Position numbers and translations under genes: made by a program. Under the pieces are notes generated by a model that was given only the letters and a program-made list of their open reading frames with translations, did not search any database and was not told the DNA's origin. Shown here piece after piece: positions 36,008 to 45,174 of a DNA stretch of 64,000 nucleotides. The DNA lies in contig NZ_FPEH01000011.1 in the NCBI RefSeq assembly GCF_900117425.1, positions 1 to 64,000 of the forward strand. The letters are read 5' to 3'. This DNA comes from Novosphingobium sp. NDB2Meth1. GTDB taxonomy: Bacteria; Pseudomonadota; Alphaproteobacteria; Sphingomonadales; Sphingomonadaceae. The stretch's first letter is position 1. Each line of letters opens with the position of its first letter.

Positions 36008-38485
36008 ATGCTCTCGCTTCGCGAATACCGGAACAAGGCCGACCGGCTTGCCGACTTCCTGCCCTGGGCCGCGCTGGTCGCACCCGGCGTGGTGCTCAAC
36101 AAGGACGGCAGCTTCCAGCGCTCGGCCCGCTTTCGCGGTCCCGATCTCGACAGCGCGACGCCCGCAGAGCTGATCGCTACGACCGCGCGCCTGAACAGCG
36201 CGCTGCGGCGACTGGGTTCAGGCTGGGCCATTTTCGTTGAGGCGGTGCGCCGCCCGGCGCTGGATTACCCCGATAGCGACTTTCCCGATCCGGCCTCGGC
36301 GCTGGTCGAGCGCGAGCGCGCAGCGCAATTTGCCGAGGAAGGCGCCCATTTCGAGAGCCGCTATTTCCTGACCCTGTTGTGGATGCCGCCCGCCGAAGAT
36401 GCGGCCCGCACCGAAAGCTGGCTCTACGAGGGCAAGGCCGAAAAGGGCATCAATCCCAAAGAACTGCTCGACCTCTTCGTCGACCGCACCGAGCGCCTGC
36501 TGCGTCTGATCGATGGCTTTGTGCCCGAGGTGGCATGGCTCGACGACGGTGAGACGCTGACCTACCTGCACAGCTGCGTCTCCACCCGCAGTCACCGCGT
36601 CCGCGTTCCCGAGATCCCGATGCATCTGGACGCGCTGCTGGCCGATGAGCCGCTGACCGGCGGGCTCGAGCCGCGCCTCGGTCGCGCGCATCTGCGCACG
36701 CTGACCGTGGTCGGCTTTCCCAGCAGCACCTTCCCGGGTCTGCTCGACGAGCTCAACCGGCTCGCCTTCGCCTATCGCTGGTCGACCCGCGCAGTGATGC
36801 TCGACAAGACCGATGCCACCAAACTGACCGCCAAGATCCGGCGGCAATGGTTCGCCAAGCGCAAGTCGGTCGCAAGCATCCTCAAGGAGGTGATGACCAA
36901 CGAGGCTTCGACGCTGCTCGACAGCGATGCCTCGAACAAGGCCGCCGATGCCGATGCTGCGCTGCAGGAGCTCGGATCGGATTTTGTCGGCCAAGCCTAT
37001 GTCACCGCCACCGTCACCGTCTGGGACGAGGATCCGGCGCTGGCAGCGGAGAAGCTGCGTCTGGTCGAGAAGGTCATCCAGGGCCGCGACTTCACCGTGA
37101 TCGTCGAAGGCATGAACGCGGTAGAGGCCTGGCTCGGATCGCTTCCCGGCCATGTCTACGCCAATGTCCGGACACCGCCGATCTCCACGCTCAACCTCGC
37201 CCACATGATCCCCCTGTCGGCTGTGTGGGCCGGGCCGGAACGGGACGAACACTTCAACGCCGCCCCATTATTCTATGCGCGGACCGAAGGCTCGACCCCG
37301 TTCCGGTTTTCGCTTCATGTCGGCGATGTCGGGCATACGCTGATCGTCGGGCCGACCGGGGCAGGCAAGTCGGTGCTACTCGCGCTGATGGCGCTGCAGC
37401 TTCAGCGTTATGATCGCGCCCAGGTCTTTGCCTTCGACTTCGGCGGATCGATCCGTGCAGCGGCGCTGGCCTGCGGTGGGGACTGGCAGGACCTCGGCAA
37501 CTCGTTGACGGGTTCCGGCCTGGCTGAGGACAGCAATGGCACGGTGCTCTTGCAACCGCTGGCGCGGATCGACGAACCGGCAGAGCGCAACTGGGCGGCC
37601 GAATGGCTTCAGGCGATCCTCACTGCCGAAGGCGTGACTATCGATCCCGCGACCAAGGAGCATCTCTGGTCGGCGCTGACTTCCCTCGCCACCGCTCCGA
37701 TTGCCGAGCGCACGCTTACCGGGCTCGCTGTGCTCCTGCAGTCACAAGCATTGAAACAGGCCCTGACACCCTATTGCATTGGCGGGCCGTTCGGACGGCT
37801 GCTTGATGCCGAGAGCGAACATCTGGGGGAAGCCAGCTTTCAGGCCTTCGAGACCGAAGGGCTGACCGGCTCGGCCGCAGCCCCTGCCGTGCTCTCCTAC
37901 CTGTTCCACCGCATCGAAGGCCGGCTCGACGGCTCGCCGACAATGATCATCATCGACGAGGGCTGGCTTGTCCTCGACAGCCCCGCCTTTGCCGCACAAC
38001 TGCGCGAATGGCTCAAAACGCTGCGCAAGAAGAATGCGAGCGTGGTGTTTGCAACCCAGAGCCTCGCCGACATCGAAAGCTCGGCGATCGCTCCTGCCAT
38101 CATCGAGAGCTGCCCTACCCGCATCTTCCTCCCCAACGAACGCGCGATTGAGCCGCAGATATTGGCAATCTATCGCCGCTTTGGCCTCAACGACCGGCAG
38201 ATTGAGATCATCGCGCGGGCGGCGCCCAAGCGCGATTATTACTGCCAGTCGGCGCGCGGCAACCGATTGTTCGAACTTGGCCTTGGCGAGGTCGCGCTCG
38301 CCTTCACCGCCACCTCATCAAAGGCCGACCAGCTCGCGATCGATGCGATCACGGGCGTGCACGGCTGCGCTGACTTTGCTGCGCGCTGGCTGCGCCATCG
38401 CGGCCTCGCCTGGGCAGCCGAGCTGCTGCCCGCCCCCTCGCCCCTTCTCAAGCCCGGTCCGCGGTCGGACCAATCCCAGGAGTAG
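36008..38485 (+). CDS. trbE: TrbE/VirB4 transfer ATPase
   Basis: An 825-residue protein with the N-terminal MLSLREYRNKADRLADFLPWAALVAPGVVLNKDGSFQRS typical of TrbE. Its Walker A is GPTGAGKSVLL (about residues 448-458) and its Walker B region MIIIDEGWLVLD (about 645-656). ATQSLADIESSAIAPAIIESCPTRIFLPN is the conserved late VirB4 motif. It powers pilus assembly and substrate transfer. Length is usual for the family. No frame defect is seen. Confidence 0.95.
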   Translation: MLSLREYRNKADRLADFLPWAALVAPGVVLNKDGSFQRSARFRGPDLDSATPAELIATTARLNSALRRLGSGWAIFVEAVRRPALDYPDSDFPDPASALVERERAAQFAEEGAHFESRYFLTLLWMPPAEDAARTESWLYEGKAEKGINPKELLDLFVDRTERLLRLIDGFVPEVAWLDDGETLTYLHSCVSTRSHRVRVPEIPMHLDALLADEPLTGGLEPRLGRAHLRTLTVVGFPSSTFPGLLDELNRLAFAYRWSTRAVMLDKTDATKLTAKIRRQWFAKRKSVASILKEVMTNEASTLLDSDASNKAADADAALQELGSDFVGQAYVTATVTVWDEDPALAAEKLRLVEKVIQGRDFTVIVEGMNAVEAWLGSLPGHVYANVRTPPISTLNLAHMIPLSAVWAGPERDEHFNAAPLFYARTEGSTPFRFSLHVGDVGHTLIVGPTGAGKSVLLALMALQLQRYDRAQVFAFDFGGSIRAAALACGGDWQDLGNSLTGSGLAEDSNGTVLLQPLARIDEPAERNWAAEWLQAILTAEGVTIDPATKEHLWSALTSLATAPIAERTLTGLAVLLQSQALKQALTPYCIGGPFGRLLDAESEHLGEASFQAFETEGLTGSAAAPAVLSYLFHRIEGRLDGSPTMIIIDEGWLVLDSPAFAAQLREWLKTLRKKNASVVFATQSLADIESSAIAPAIIESCPTRIFLPNERAIEPQILAIYRRFGLNDRQIEIIARAAPKRDYYCQSARGNRLFELGLGEVALAFTATSSKADQLAIDAITGVHGCADFAARWLRHRGLAWAAELLPAPSPLLKPGPRSDQSQE

Positions 38486-38490
38486 TGCCC

Positions 38491-39249
38491 ATGAAAGCCC
38501 GTAAATTCGTCTCGATGCTTGCTGCCAGTGCCGCGGTTCTCTCGGTCAGCGTCGGCGCCATGCTGCCGACCGCTGCCAGGGCACAGATTGGCGGCGTGGT
38601 GTTCGACCCGCGCAACTATGCCCAGAACATCCTGACCGCCGCGCGCACGCTCGAGCAGATCAACAACCAGATCCGGCAGCTCCAGAACCAGGCGACCTCG
38701 CTCGTCAACGAAGCGCGCAACCTGCAATCGCTGCCACTGACCGTGCTCGAACCGCTGCAAGCGCAGATCCGGCAGACCCAGGCCTTGCTCGGACAGGCGC
38801 AGCGCGTGGCTTATGATGTTCGTCAGATCGAACGCGAGTTCCAGAACAACTATCGCGCGGGCGCGATGACGGGGCCGCAGCGCATGCTGGTCCAGGGCGC
38901 CGAAGCCCGGTGGCAGAACAGCCTCGGCGCCTTCGAGGATGCCCTACGGGTTCAGGCCGGCGTGGTCGGCAATATCGACGGCACGCGCGGCGCCATCGAC
39001 AGCCTCGTTGGCTCAAGCCAGTCGGCAACCGGCGCGCTTCAGGCCGCGCAGGCTGGCAATCAGCTGCTGGCGGTGCAGGCGCAGCAGCTCGTGGACCTGA
39101 CCGCTACGGTCGCCTCGCTCGCGCGGGCACAATCGCTCGACGCCGCTGCACAAGCGGCCGCCAAGGCGCAGGCCCGCGAACAGCTTCGCCGCTTCCTCGG
39201 CGATCGCCGGCCCTATGTCCCGGGCAATGCCCGGCTGTTCGGGAACTGA
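38491..39249 (+). CDS. trbJ: TrbJ (VirB5-like) transfer protein
   Basis: A 252-residue protein from ATG 38491, with AGGAG eight bases upstream. It has a signal peptide (residues 1-~31, ending PTAARAQ). VVFDPRNYAQNILTAARTLEQINNQIRQLQNQATSLVNEARNLQSLP is the conserved TrbJ start of the mature protein. The rest is helical and rich in Q/A. It is probably a minor pilus component in the periplasm and at the tip. It is followed 4 bp later by the trbK-like gene. Confidence 0.93.
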   Translation: MKARKFVSMLAASAAVLSVSVGAMLPTAARAQIGGVVFDPRNYAQNILTAARTLEQINNQIRQLQNQATSLVNEARNLQSLPLTVLEPLQAQIRQTQALLGQAQRVAYDVRQIEREFQNNYRAGAMTGPQRMLVQGAEARWQNSLGAFEDALRVQAGVVGNIDGTRGAIDSLVGSSQSATGALQAAQAGNQLLAVQAQQLVDLTATVASLARAQSLDAAAQAAAKAQAREQLRRFLGDRRPYVPGNARLFGN

Positions 39250-39253
39250 GGCG

Positions 39254-39580
39254 ATGGACAGCAAGCTCTTTGCGCGGATTGGGGCCGGCGCCTTCGTCGC
39301 CATTGCCATCACCATGGCCGTGCTCGAACTGCGCGAAGAGCCTGCGCCGCCGCCACGCGATGTCATCGCTGCGGCACATGAAGCCGGAGACGATGCAAAG
39401 GCCACCCTCGCCTATTGCGCAGCGCTCGGCCTTGAGGCGGCATCGGTCGATATCTGCACCGCAGCCTGGGCAGCCGAACGCCGCCGGTTCCTGGGGCAGG
39501 CCGAGCGTGATGCGGCGGTCGTGCCCCCTGTGACTGACAACAGCGGGGATGCCGCCCTCGATATGACGGGGGATCGCTAA
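39254..39580 (+). CDS. TrbK-like putative entry exclusion protein
   Basis: A 108-residue protein from ATG 39254. It has an N-terminal membrane anchor (ARIGAGAFVAIAITMAVLEL, about 7-26) and two cysteines in a CAALGLEAASVDICTAAWAAERRRFL motif (about 55-80). Position between trbJ and trbL, and the anchored small domain, match the 'TrbK-alt' entry exclusion proteins. Such proteins stop redundant transfer into cells already carrying the element. It is not lipobox-bearing, unlike RP4 TrbK. Confidence 0.78.
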   Translation: MDSKLFARIGAGAFVAIAITMAVLELREEPAPPPRDVIAAAHEAGDDAKATLAYCAALGLEAASVDICTAAWAAERRRFLGQAERDAAVVPPVTDNSGDAALDMTGDR

Positions 39581-39581
39581 C

Positions 39582-40901
39582 ATGGGTGGCACCGCCGTCG
39601 TCGACCGCTTCCTCGACATCTTCTCGCGCTACATCGACAGCGGGTTCGGCCTTTTGGGCGGCGAGGTCGCCTTCATCGCAACCACGCTCATCGTCATTGA
39701 TGTCACACTGGCAGCGCTGTTCTGGTCATGGGGCGAGCAGGGCGACATTCTTGCCCGCCTGGTCAAGAAGACGCTCTTTGTCGGCATCTTTGCCTACATC
39801 ATCGGCAACTGGAACAGCCTCGCGCGCATCGTGTTCGAAAGTTTCGCCGGGCTTGGCCTCAAGGCCAGTGGCACCGGGTTTACAGCGGCCGAACTGCTGC
39901 AGCCGGGCCGGGTCGCGCAAGTGGGGCTCGATGCCGCCTATCCTTTGCTGGAGTCGATCTCCGAACTGCTCGGCTTTGTCAGCTTCTTCGAGAATTTCCT
40001 GCAGATCGTGATCCTGCTGGTCGCTTGGGCGATCGTCATCATCGCCTTCTTCATCCTGTCGATCCAGCTGTTCATCACCCTCATCGAGTTCAAGCTGGCA
40101 ACGCTCTGCGGCTTCGTGCTGATCCCGTTCGGGCTGTTCGGCAAGACCGCCTTCATGGCCGAGCGCGTGCTTGGCCATGTCGTCTCGTCGGGCATCAAGG
40201 TGCTGGTGCTTGCGGTGATCGTTGGCATCGGCTCGACCATCTTTTCCGAGTTCACTACCGCTATCGCGGGCGAACCCACGATTGAAGACGCGCTGTCGAT
40301 CGTGCTGGCAAGCTTGGCGCTGCTCGGCCTCGGCATTTTTGGCCCCGGGATCGCTAATGGCATCGTCTCGGGCGGGCCGCAGCTTGGCGCAGGCGCCGCA
40401 GCCGGCACCGCGCTGCTCGCGGGCGGCGCTGCCGCCGGTGCCGTTGCCGGAGCAAAACTGGCGGGCGGCGCGGTGGCCAGTGCTGCCTCCAATGTCGCGC
40501 AAGGCACGTCGCGCGCTGCAGGCGGCGCGACCATGGCCTACGCTCTCGGCTCTGCAGGCAAGTCGGGCGGCGCAGCGGTCGCAGGCGGCGCGCGTGCCGT
40601 CGGCGAATATGCTGCCAGCGCTGCAACATCGCCGCTGCGCAAGGCCGGTGACGGCGTGAAGCAATCCTTCCGCGAAGGCAGCCGCGACGCCATCACCAAG
40701 ACCGGCGGCAGCATCACACCCGGACCTAACACGCCGCCGCCCCCGTCGCCCGCAGCTGCCGATCAGGGCCAGCCTGCCTGGGCCAAGGCGATGAAGGACC
40801 GGCAGACGATCTCCCATGGCGCGAGCATCGCCGCGCACACGCTCAAATCGGGCGACAGCCACGGCGGCGGCGCCTCGGTCGACACCTCAGAAAAGGACTG
40901 A
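39582..40901 (+). CDS. trbL: TrbL/VirB6 polytopic transfer protein
   Basis: A 439-residue inner-membrane protein starting MGGTAVVDRFLDIFSRYIDSGFGLLGGEVAFIATTLIVIDVTLAALFW, the standard TrbL opening. About six membrane segments lie within residues 20-260, including FLQIVILLVAWAIVIIAFFILSIQLFITLIEFKLATLCGFVLIPFGLFGKTAFMAERVLG. A glycine/alanine-rich C-terminal region (about 260-370) and a soluble tail follow. It forms part of the inner-membrane channel. It starts one base after the trbK-like stop. Confidence 0.94.
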   Translation: MGGTAVVDRFLDIFSRYIDSGFGLLGGEVAFIATTLIVIDVTLAALFWSWGEQGDILARLVKKTLFVGIFAYIIGNWNSLARIVFESFAGLGLKASGTGFTAAELLQPGRVAQVGLDAAYPLLESISELLGFVSFFENFLQIVILLVAWAIVIIAFFILSIQLFITLIEFKLATLCGFVLIPFGLFGKTAFMAERVLGHVVSSGIKVLVLAVIVGIGSTIFSEFTTAIAGEPTIEDALSIVLASLALLGLGIFGPGIANGIVSGGPQLGAGAAAGTALLAGGAAAGAVAGAKLAGGAVASAASNVAQGTSRAAGGATMAYALGSAGKSGGAAVAGGARAVGEYAASAATSPLRKAGDGVKQSFREGSRDAITKTGGSITPGPNTPPPPSPAAADQGQPAWAKAMKDRQTISHGASIAAHTLKSGDSHGGGASVDTSEKD

Positions 40902-40906
40902 CACAC

Positions 40907-41590
40907 ATGTTCCGACGACCCTCGATCCGCTATGGCAAGACCCCCGAACCAGAAACGCCCTACCACCGCGCAGCGCAGGTATGGGACGAGCGCATCGGCT
41001 CGGCGCGGGTGCAGGCGCGAAGCTGGCGCTATGCCTTTTTCGGCGCGCTCGGCCTGTCCGCTTGTCTCACTGCGGGGATCGTCTGGCAAGGCTCTCAGGG
41101 TTCGATCATTCCCTGGGTGGTGCAGGTCGACAAGCTTGGCGAAGCACAGGCTGTCGCCCCTGCGGTCAGCGACTTTGACCCAAGCGACCCGCAGATCGCA
41201 TTCCACCTGGCACGCTTCATCGAGCAGGTGCGCAGCATTCCCGACGATCCGATCATTGTCCGCCAGAACTGGCTGCGCGCCTATGACTTTGTCACCGATC
41301 GCGGCGCATTGGTGCTCAACGATTATGCCCGGACCAACGATCCCTTCGCGGCTGTAGGCCGCGAACAGGTCGGGATAGATGTCACCAGCGTCATCCGCGC
41401 CTCGCCGATCAGCTTCCGCGTTGCCTGGGTCGAACGCCGCTACCGCGATGGCAGCCTCGCCGAGACCAGTCGCTGGACCGCGATCCTGACGATCACCGTT
41501 CAGACCCCGCGCACCCCCGATGCCCTGCGCAAGAATCCGCTCGGCATCTTCGTCAATGCCATCAACTGGTCAAAGGAACTTGGCTCATGA
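40907..41590 (+). CDS. trbF: TrbF (VirB8-like) transfer protein
   Basis: A 227-residue protein with MFRRPSIRYGKTPEPETPYHRAAQVWDERIGSARVQARSWR, then a membrane helix (about 45-62) and a periplasmic VirB8-like domain ending NPLGIFVNAINWSKEL. It links inner- and outer-membrane parts of the channel. It overlaps trbG by 4 bp. Confidence 0.93.
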   Translation: MFRRPSIRYGKTPEPETPYHRAAQVWDERIGSARVQARSWRYAFFGALGLSACLTAGIVWQGSQGSIIPWVVQVDKLGEAQAVAPAVSDFDPSDPQIAFHLARFIEQVRSIPDDPIIVRQNWLRAYDFVTDRGALVLNDYARTNDPFAAVGREQVGIDVTSVIRASPISFRVAWVERRYRDGSLAETSRWTAILTITVQTPRTPDALRKNPLGIFVNAINWSKELGS

Positions 41591-42552
41591 TCTCGCCCAT
41601 TCCCGGTCGCCTTGCAGTGACCCTCTTTTCCGTCCTGCTTGGAACAACTGCCTGTCCGGCTTCAGCACAGATGGTGTCAGCAGAGTTGGCGCCAGTGGTC
41701 GTCGAGGCGGCGACCACCGCAACAATGCAGACGCAATCCGAACCGCGGCGAGTCCCCTCCCGCGCCGCGCGCCGCTCCCAGCCATCTGCCCCCAGGGACC
41801 GGGTGGGAGCGGCAAACGCCGCCGCGCGCGTGCAGCCCGAGGGCGAGCAGTTCATCAACGCGATCCAGAACTATGCCTGGGCTCCCGGCGCGCTCTATCA
41901 GGTCTATGCCGCGCCGGGACAGGTGACCGACATTGCGCTGCAGGAAGGCGAGCAGCTGGTTGGCGCCGGACCTGTCGCTGCGGGCGATACCGTGCGCTGG
42001 CTGATCGGCGACACCGTAAGCGGGCGCGGGGCCAATGCGCGGGTCCACATTCTGGTCAAGCCGGTCCGCTCCGACATCACCACCAACCTTGTCATCAACA
42101 CCGACCGCCGCACCTATCACATCGAGCTGCGTGCCAATCCGTCGGTCTACATGGCGTCGGTCTCCTGGACCTATCCGCAGGACGAGTTGATCGCCTTGCA
42201 ACAGGCGCAGGAAGCCGAGGCGCGCGCGGCACCAATTGCTGCCAGTATTCCGGTCGAGGCGCTCAATTTTGGCTATCGCCTGTTGGGCGATCGGCCCTCC
42301 TGGCGACCGGTGCGCGTGTTCGATGACGGGCGGCAGACCTTTATCGAGTTTCCCGAAAGCGTGGAGCAAGGTCAGATGCCGCCGCTGTTCGGGCTTGGCG
42401 AGGGCAATCAGGCCGAGCTCCTCAACTACCGCGTGTCCGGCCGCTTTATGATCGTCGACCGGCTGCTCGAGCGCGCCGAACTGCGCCTTGGCGACCGCCG
42501 TTCGCAGCAGCGCGTCGAGATCCGCAAGGAACGCCGGAGGTCGCCGTCATGA
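41587..42552 (+). CDS. trbG: TrbG (VirB9-like) transfer protein
   Basis: A 321-residue periplasmic protein with a signal peptide (to about residue 27, CPASAQ). The VirB9 core shows NAIQNYAWAPGALYQVYAAPGQVTDIALQEGEQL, GDTVRWLIGDTVSG and VHILVKPVRSDITTNLVINTDRRTYHIEL. The C-terminal part NFGYRLLGDRPSWRPVRVFDDGRQTFIEFP is also typical. It is an outer-membrane core-complex component with TrbI. It overlaps trbI by 4 bp. Confidence 0.94.
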   Translation: MISPIPGRLAVTLFSVLLGTTACPASAQMVSAELAPVVVEAATTATMQTQSEPRRVPSRAARRSQPSAPRDRVGAANAAARVQPEGEQFINAIQNYAWAPGALYQVYAAPGQVTDIALQEGEQLVGAGPVAAGDTVRWLIGDTVSGRGANARVHILVKPVRSDITTNLVINTDRRTYHIELRANPSVYMASVSWTYPQDELIALQQAQEAEARAAPIAASIPVEALNFGYRLLGDRPSWRPVRVFDDGRQTFIEFPESVEQGQMPPLFGLGEGNQAELLNYRVSGRFMIVDRLLERAELRLGDRRSQQRVEIRKERRRSPS

Positions 42553-43721
42553 GCGACGAAGCTGCTCCAACGCCAGAAGAGGCGGTCAAGCTGCGCGGCG
42601 ATCCGCCGCGCGTCATGCGGCTGTCGCGCAAGGCCATCGGCATCGCGTCGGCTTGCGGCTTTGCCCTTGTCGGCGGTGCGCTGATCTATGCCCTGCAGCC
42701 CGCGAGCCAGGCCGAGCGCGAGGAGCTGCTCAACACCGAAGGCGCGGCGCAGCCCGACGCATTGGCCGATGCCCCTCGCGACTATGGTGATGTCCCCAAG
42801 CTGGGCCCGCCCCTGCCCGGCGATCTCGGCGCGCCGATCCTGGCGGCACAACAGCGCGGGGATGTCGCCGAGCTTCCGCCGATCGGCGCTGCGCCGCCCA
42901 CTGGCCCTGCGCCAACGCCTGCGCAAACGGCAGCCGAGACGGAACGCCAGCGGCTGCTGCAGGAACGCAGCGCCGCTCGCGAAAGCCGCCTGTTCTTTGG
43001 TGGCGGTGCGGGAGCAGCTGCTGTCGGTGACGGATCGGAAGTTGCCGATGCCGGCGGTGGGCCGCCGGTGCCCCAGCTCGCTGCCGAGGCGCCGCGCCCT
43101 GCTTTTGCCGACCGCCCCGCCGAGCGCCGGACGGTATCAGCCAGTCGGATCGAGCCGCCAGCGGGCACCCATGTCTTGCAGGCGGGCAGCATCATTCCTG
43201 CAGCACTCATCACCGGGATCCGCTCTGATCTTCCAGGTCAGGTCACCGCGCAGGTGACCGAACCTGTCCATGACAGCGTCACCGGCCGCATCCTGCTCAT
43301 CCCCCAAGGGTCTCGGCTGATCGGCGACTATAATGCCGACGTGTCCTTCGGACAGCGCCGGGTGCAGCTCGCATGGAACCGGCTGATCCTGCCCGATGGC
43401 CGGTCGATCGTGCTCGAACGCCAACCCGGCGGCGACCCATCCGGCTTTGCCGGGCTGCAGGACGGCGTGGACTTTCATTGGGGCGGCGTTCTGCGGGCCG
43501 CGCTGGTCTCGACCCTGCTGGGTGTTGGCGGCGAGCTTGGCGCGGGCAATGACGACAATCTCACCCGCGCGCTGCGCCGAGGCTCGCAGGACAGCATCGG
43601 CCGCGCGGGCGAACAGGTCGTCAGCCGCGAGCTCGATGTGCGGCCAACATTGACGATCCGTCCGGGTTTTCCCGTGCGCGTACTCGTGACCCGTGATCTG
43701 ATATTGGGAGACGAGTCATGA
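42549..43721 (+). CDS. trbI: TrbI (VirB10-like) transfer protein
   Basis: A 390-residue protein with a single N-terminal membrane helix (about residues 32-50), a proline/alanine-rich linker (about 70-190), and the C-terminal VirB10 beta-barrel domain. The latter shows THVLQAGSIIPAALITGIRSDLPGQVTAQVTEPVHDSVTGRILLIPQGSRLIGDYNADVSFGQRRVQLAWNRLILPDG. It spans both membranes and gates the channel. It overlaps the DUF2274 gene by 4 bp. Confidence 0.95.
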   Translation: MSDEAAPTPEEAVKLRGDPPRVMRLSRKAIGIASACGFALVGGALIYALQPASQAEREELLNTEGAAQPDALADAPRDYGDVPKLGPPLPGDLGAPILAAQQRGDVAELPPIGAAPPTGPAPTPAQTAAETERQRLLQERSAARESRLFFGGGAGAAAVGDGSEVADAGGGPPVPQLAAEAPRPAFADRPAERRTVSASRIEPPAGTHVLQAGSIIPAALITGIRSDLPGQVTAQVTEPVHDSVTGRILLIPQGSRLIGDYNADVSFGQRRVQLAWNRLILPDGRSIVLERQPGGDPSGFAGLQDGVDFHWGGVLRAALVSTLLGVGGELGAGNDDNLTRALRRGSQDSIGRAGEQVVSRELDVRPTLTIRPGFPVRVLVTRDLILGDES

Positions 43722-43945
43722 CCCGATTGAAATTGGCCGACCTGGCCGACGAAAAGCCGGTCAAGGTAACCATCGAGCTCTCGTCCCGACTTCACCGCGA
43801 ACTGCTCTCCTATGGCTTGGCGATCAACGGCGGCGATACCAAAGATGCTCCCACACCCGAGCGGCTGATCCCGCCGATGATCGAGCGCTTCATCGCGACC
43901 GACCGGTCCTTCGCCAGATTGCGGCGCTCGGGTCAGGCCGGGTAG
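43718..43945 (+). CDS. DUF2274 domain-containing protein
   Basis: A 75-residue protein: LKLADLADEKPVKVTIELSSRLHRELLSYGLAINGG, then PTPERLIPPMIERFIATDRSFARLR. This is the DUF2274 family, a short ribbon-helix-helix-like protein that closes trb operons in sphingomonads. A regulatory role is plausible. It overlaps trbI by 4 bp and its end overlaps the convergent LysR gene by 13 bp. Confidence 0.9.
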   Translation: MTRLKLADLADEKPVKVTIELSSRLHRELLSYGLAINGGDTKDAPTPERLIPPMIERFIATDRSFARLRRSGQAG

Positions 43946-44826
43946 CGTTCGCTGAGCAGTTCAAAGAACCGCTTCAGCGCTGGGTTGTCGTTATCCTCGC
44001 GCCAGTAGAACGCATAGTCGAGCCGCGCAGGGCCGCCCTGATCCATGATCTCGAGGAACGTCAGTTCCGGCCATTGCACCCCGATCGAGGCTTCGGTGGC
44101 AAGCGTGACGTACCGCCCGAACGGGACCGTGCTCAGAACACTTTCGAGGCTTGTGTCTTGCACGATCAGGTGGGCACGATAGCCCTGATCTGACAATCGA
44201 CACTTCAGATTGCGGGCCATGGCGGGCCCCACGCCTTGGCTGGGCAGCACGAGAACCTGTCGGCGCAAATCACTCCAGTGAATCCGGTCTGATGTGGCCA
44301 ATTGATGGTCTTTCGGCAACGCAACAAGCAATCGCTCCGACCATGCCGAGCGCCGCGAGATGCCGGCGTCGTGCGCGTCCGATGGCATCAGCGCGACGTC
44401 GATGATCCGGGCCTTCAGATCGCTGAGCATCCGCTCGGGATCGGCTTCGATCCCGTCAAACTGAATATCGGGGTGACGCCGCATATATTCGCCAATGGTC
44501 GCGCGCATATTGCCGGCCATCAGGGACGCAGAAAAGCCGACCGCGATCCTGCCTTCCTCGCCATAGCTGACCGCGCGGGCTGTCGTCTGAAGATTGTCGA
44601 TATCGGTGAGAATGCGCCGGGCAACACTGAGGAACGCCTTGCCTTGTTCGGTCGGTATTGCGCCGCGCGTGCTGCGTTCGAAGAGCTTGATCCCGAGGCG
44701 CGCTTCCAGGGCGGCTATTCGTCTGCTCAAGGTCGATTGCTTGATGCGCATTGCTTCGGCGGCGCGTGAGAAATTCTGGGCATCGGCGGTGGCTACCGCA
44801 AATCTGAGCTGACGCACTTCGATCAT
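43933..44826 (-). CDS. LysR family transcriptional regulator
   Basis: A 297-residue protein with the N-terminal LysR HTH QLRFAVATADAQNFSRAAEAMRIKQSTLSRRIAALEARLGIKLFERSTRGAIPTEQGKAFL (residues 6-66), then a periplasmic-binding-protein-like effector domain (about 90-290). It is convergent with the trb operon. The upstream 348 bp (44827-45174) are AT-richer and hold no gene. LysR genes usually control a divergent neighbour, but none lies close upstream, so its target is not evident. Confidence 0.93.
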   Translation of the reverse strand: MIEVRQLRFAVATADAQNFSRAAEAMRIKQSTLSRRIAALEARLGIKLFERSTRGAIPTEQGKAFLSVARRILTDIDNLQTTARAVSYGEEGRIAVGFSASLMAGNMRATIGEYMRRHPDIQFDGIEADPERMLSDLKARIIDVALMPSDAHDAGISRRSAWSERLLVALPKDHQLATSDRIHWSDLRRQVLVLPSQGVGPAMARNLKCRLSDQGYRAHLIVQDTSLESVLSTVPFGRYVTLATEASIGVQWPELTFLEIMDQGGPARLDYAFYWREDNDNPALKRFFELLSERYPA

Positions 44827-45174
44827 AAGGCTTTGCGACCCTTATCTTTATCCCCGTGCTTCGCGCTATCACCAAAAGCCCGAAGCCCCTAGGTTCCTTT
44901 ATCCAAGCTACATCGAGCGACGAACAACCGCTGCGCGATGCTATGGCGCGGCCCGATTGAATTATGGGAGCACAACGCAACCGCTTATGTTACATCAGGC
45001 CATTACTTCACAATTTCATACGGATCTTCATTTGTTGAGACGAGCGACTAGGCGAACACCTATGTTCGCGTTTCGCCACAATTTTTTTTCAACATTTACA
45101 TTATATGCCTCCGCCAAAATGAATAAAACAACACGTTAGCCGCAAGAGATTTATCTGTGCGGAGATCAAGCGCC

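Noticed and set aside
39726..40862. A 378-codon minus-strand frame inside trbL
   Set aside because: Antisense shadow of the trbL coding frame; no motif or start signal.
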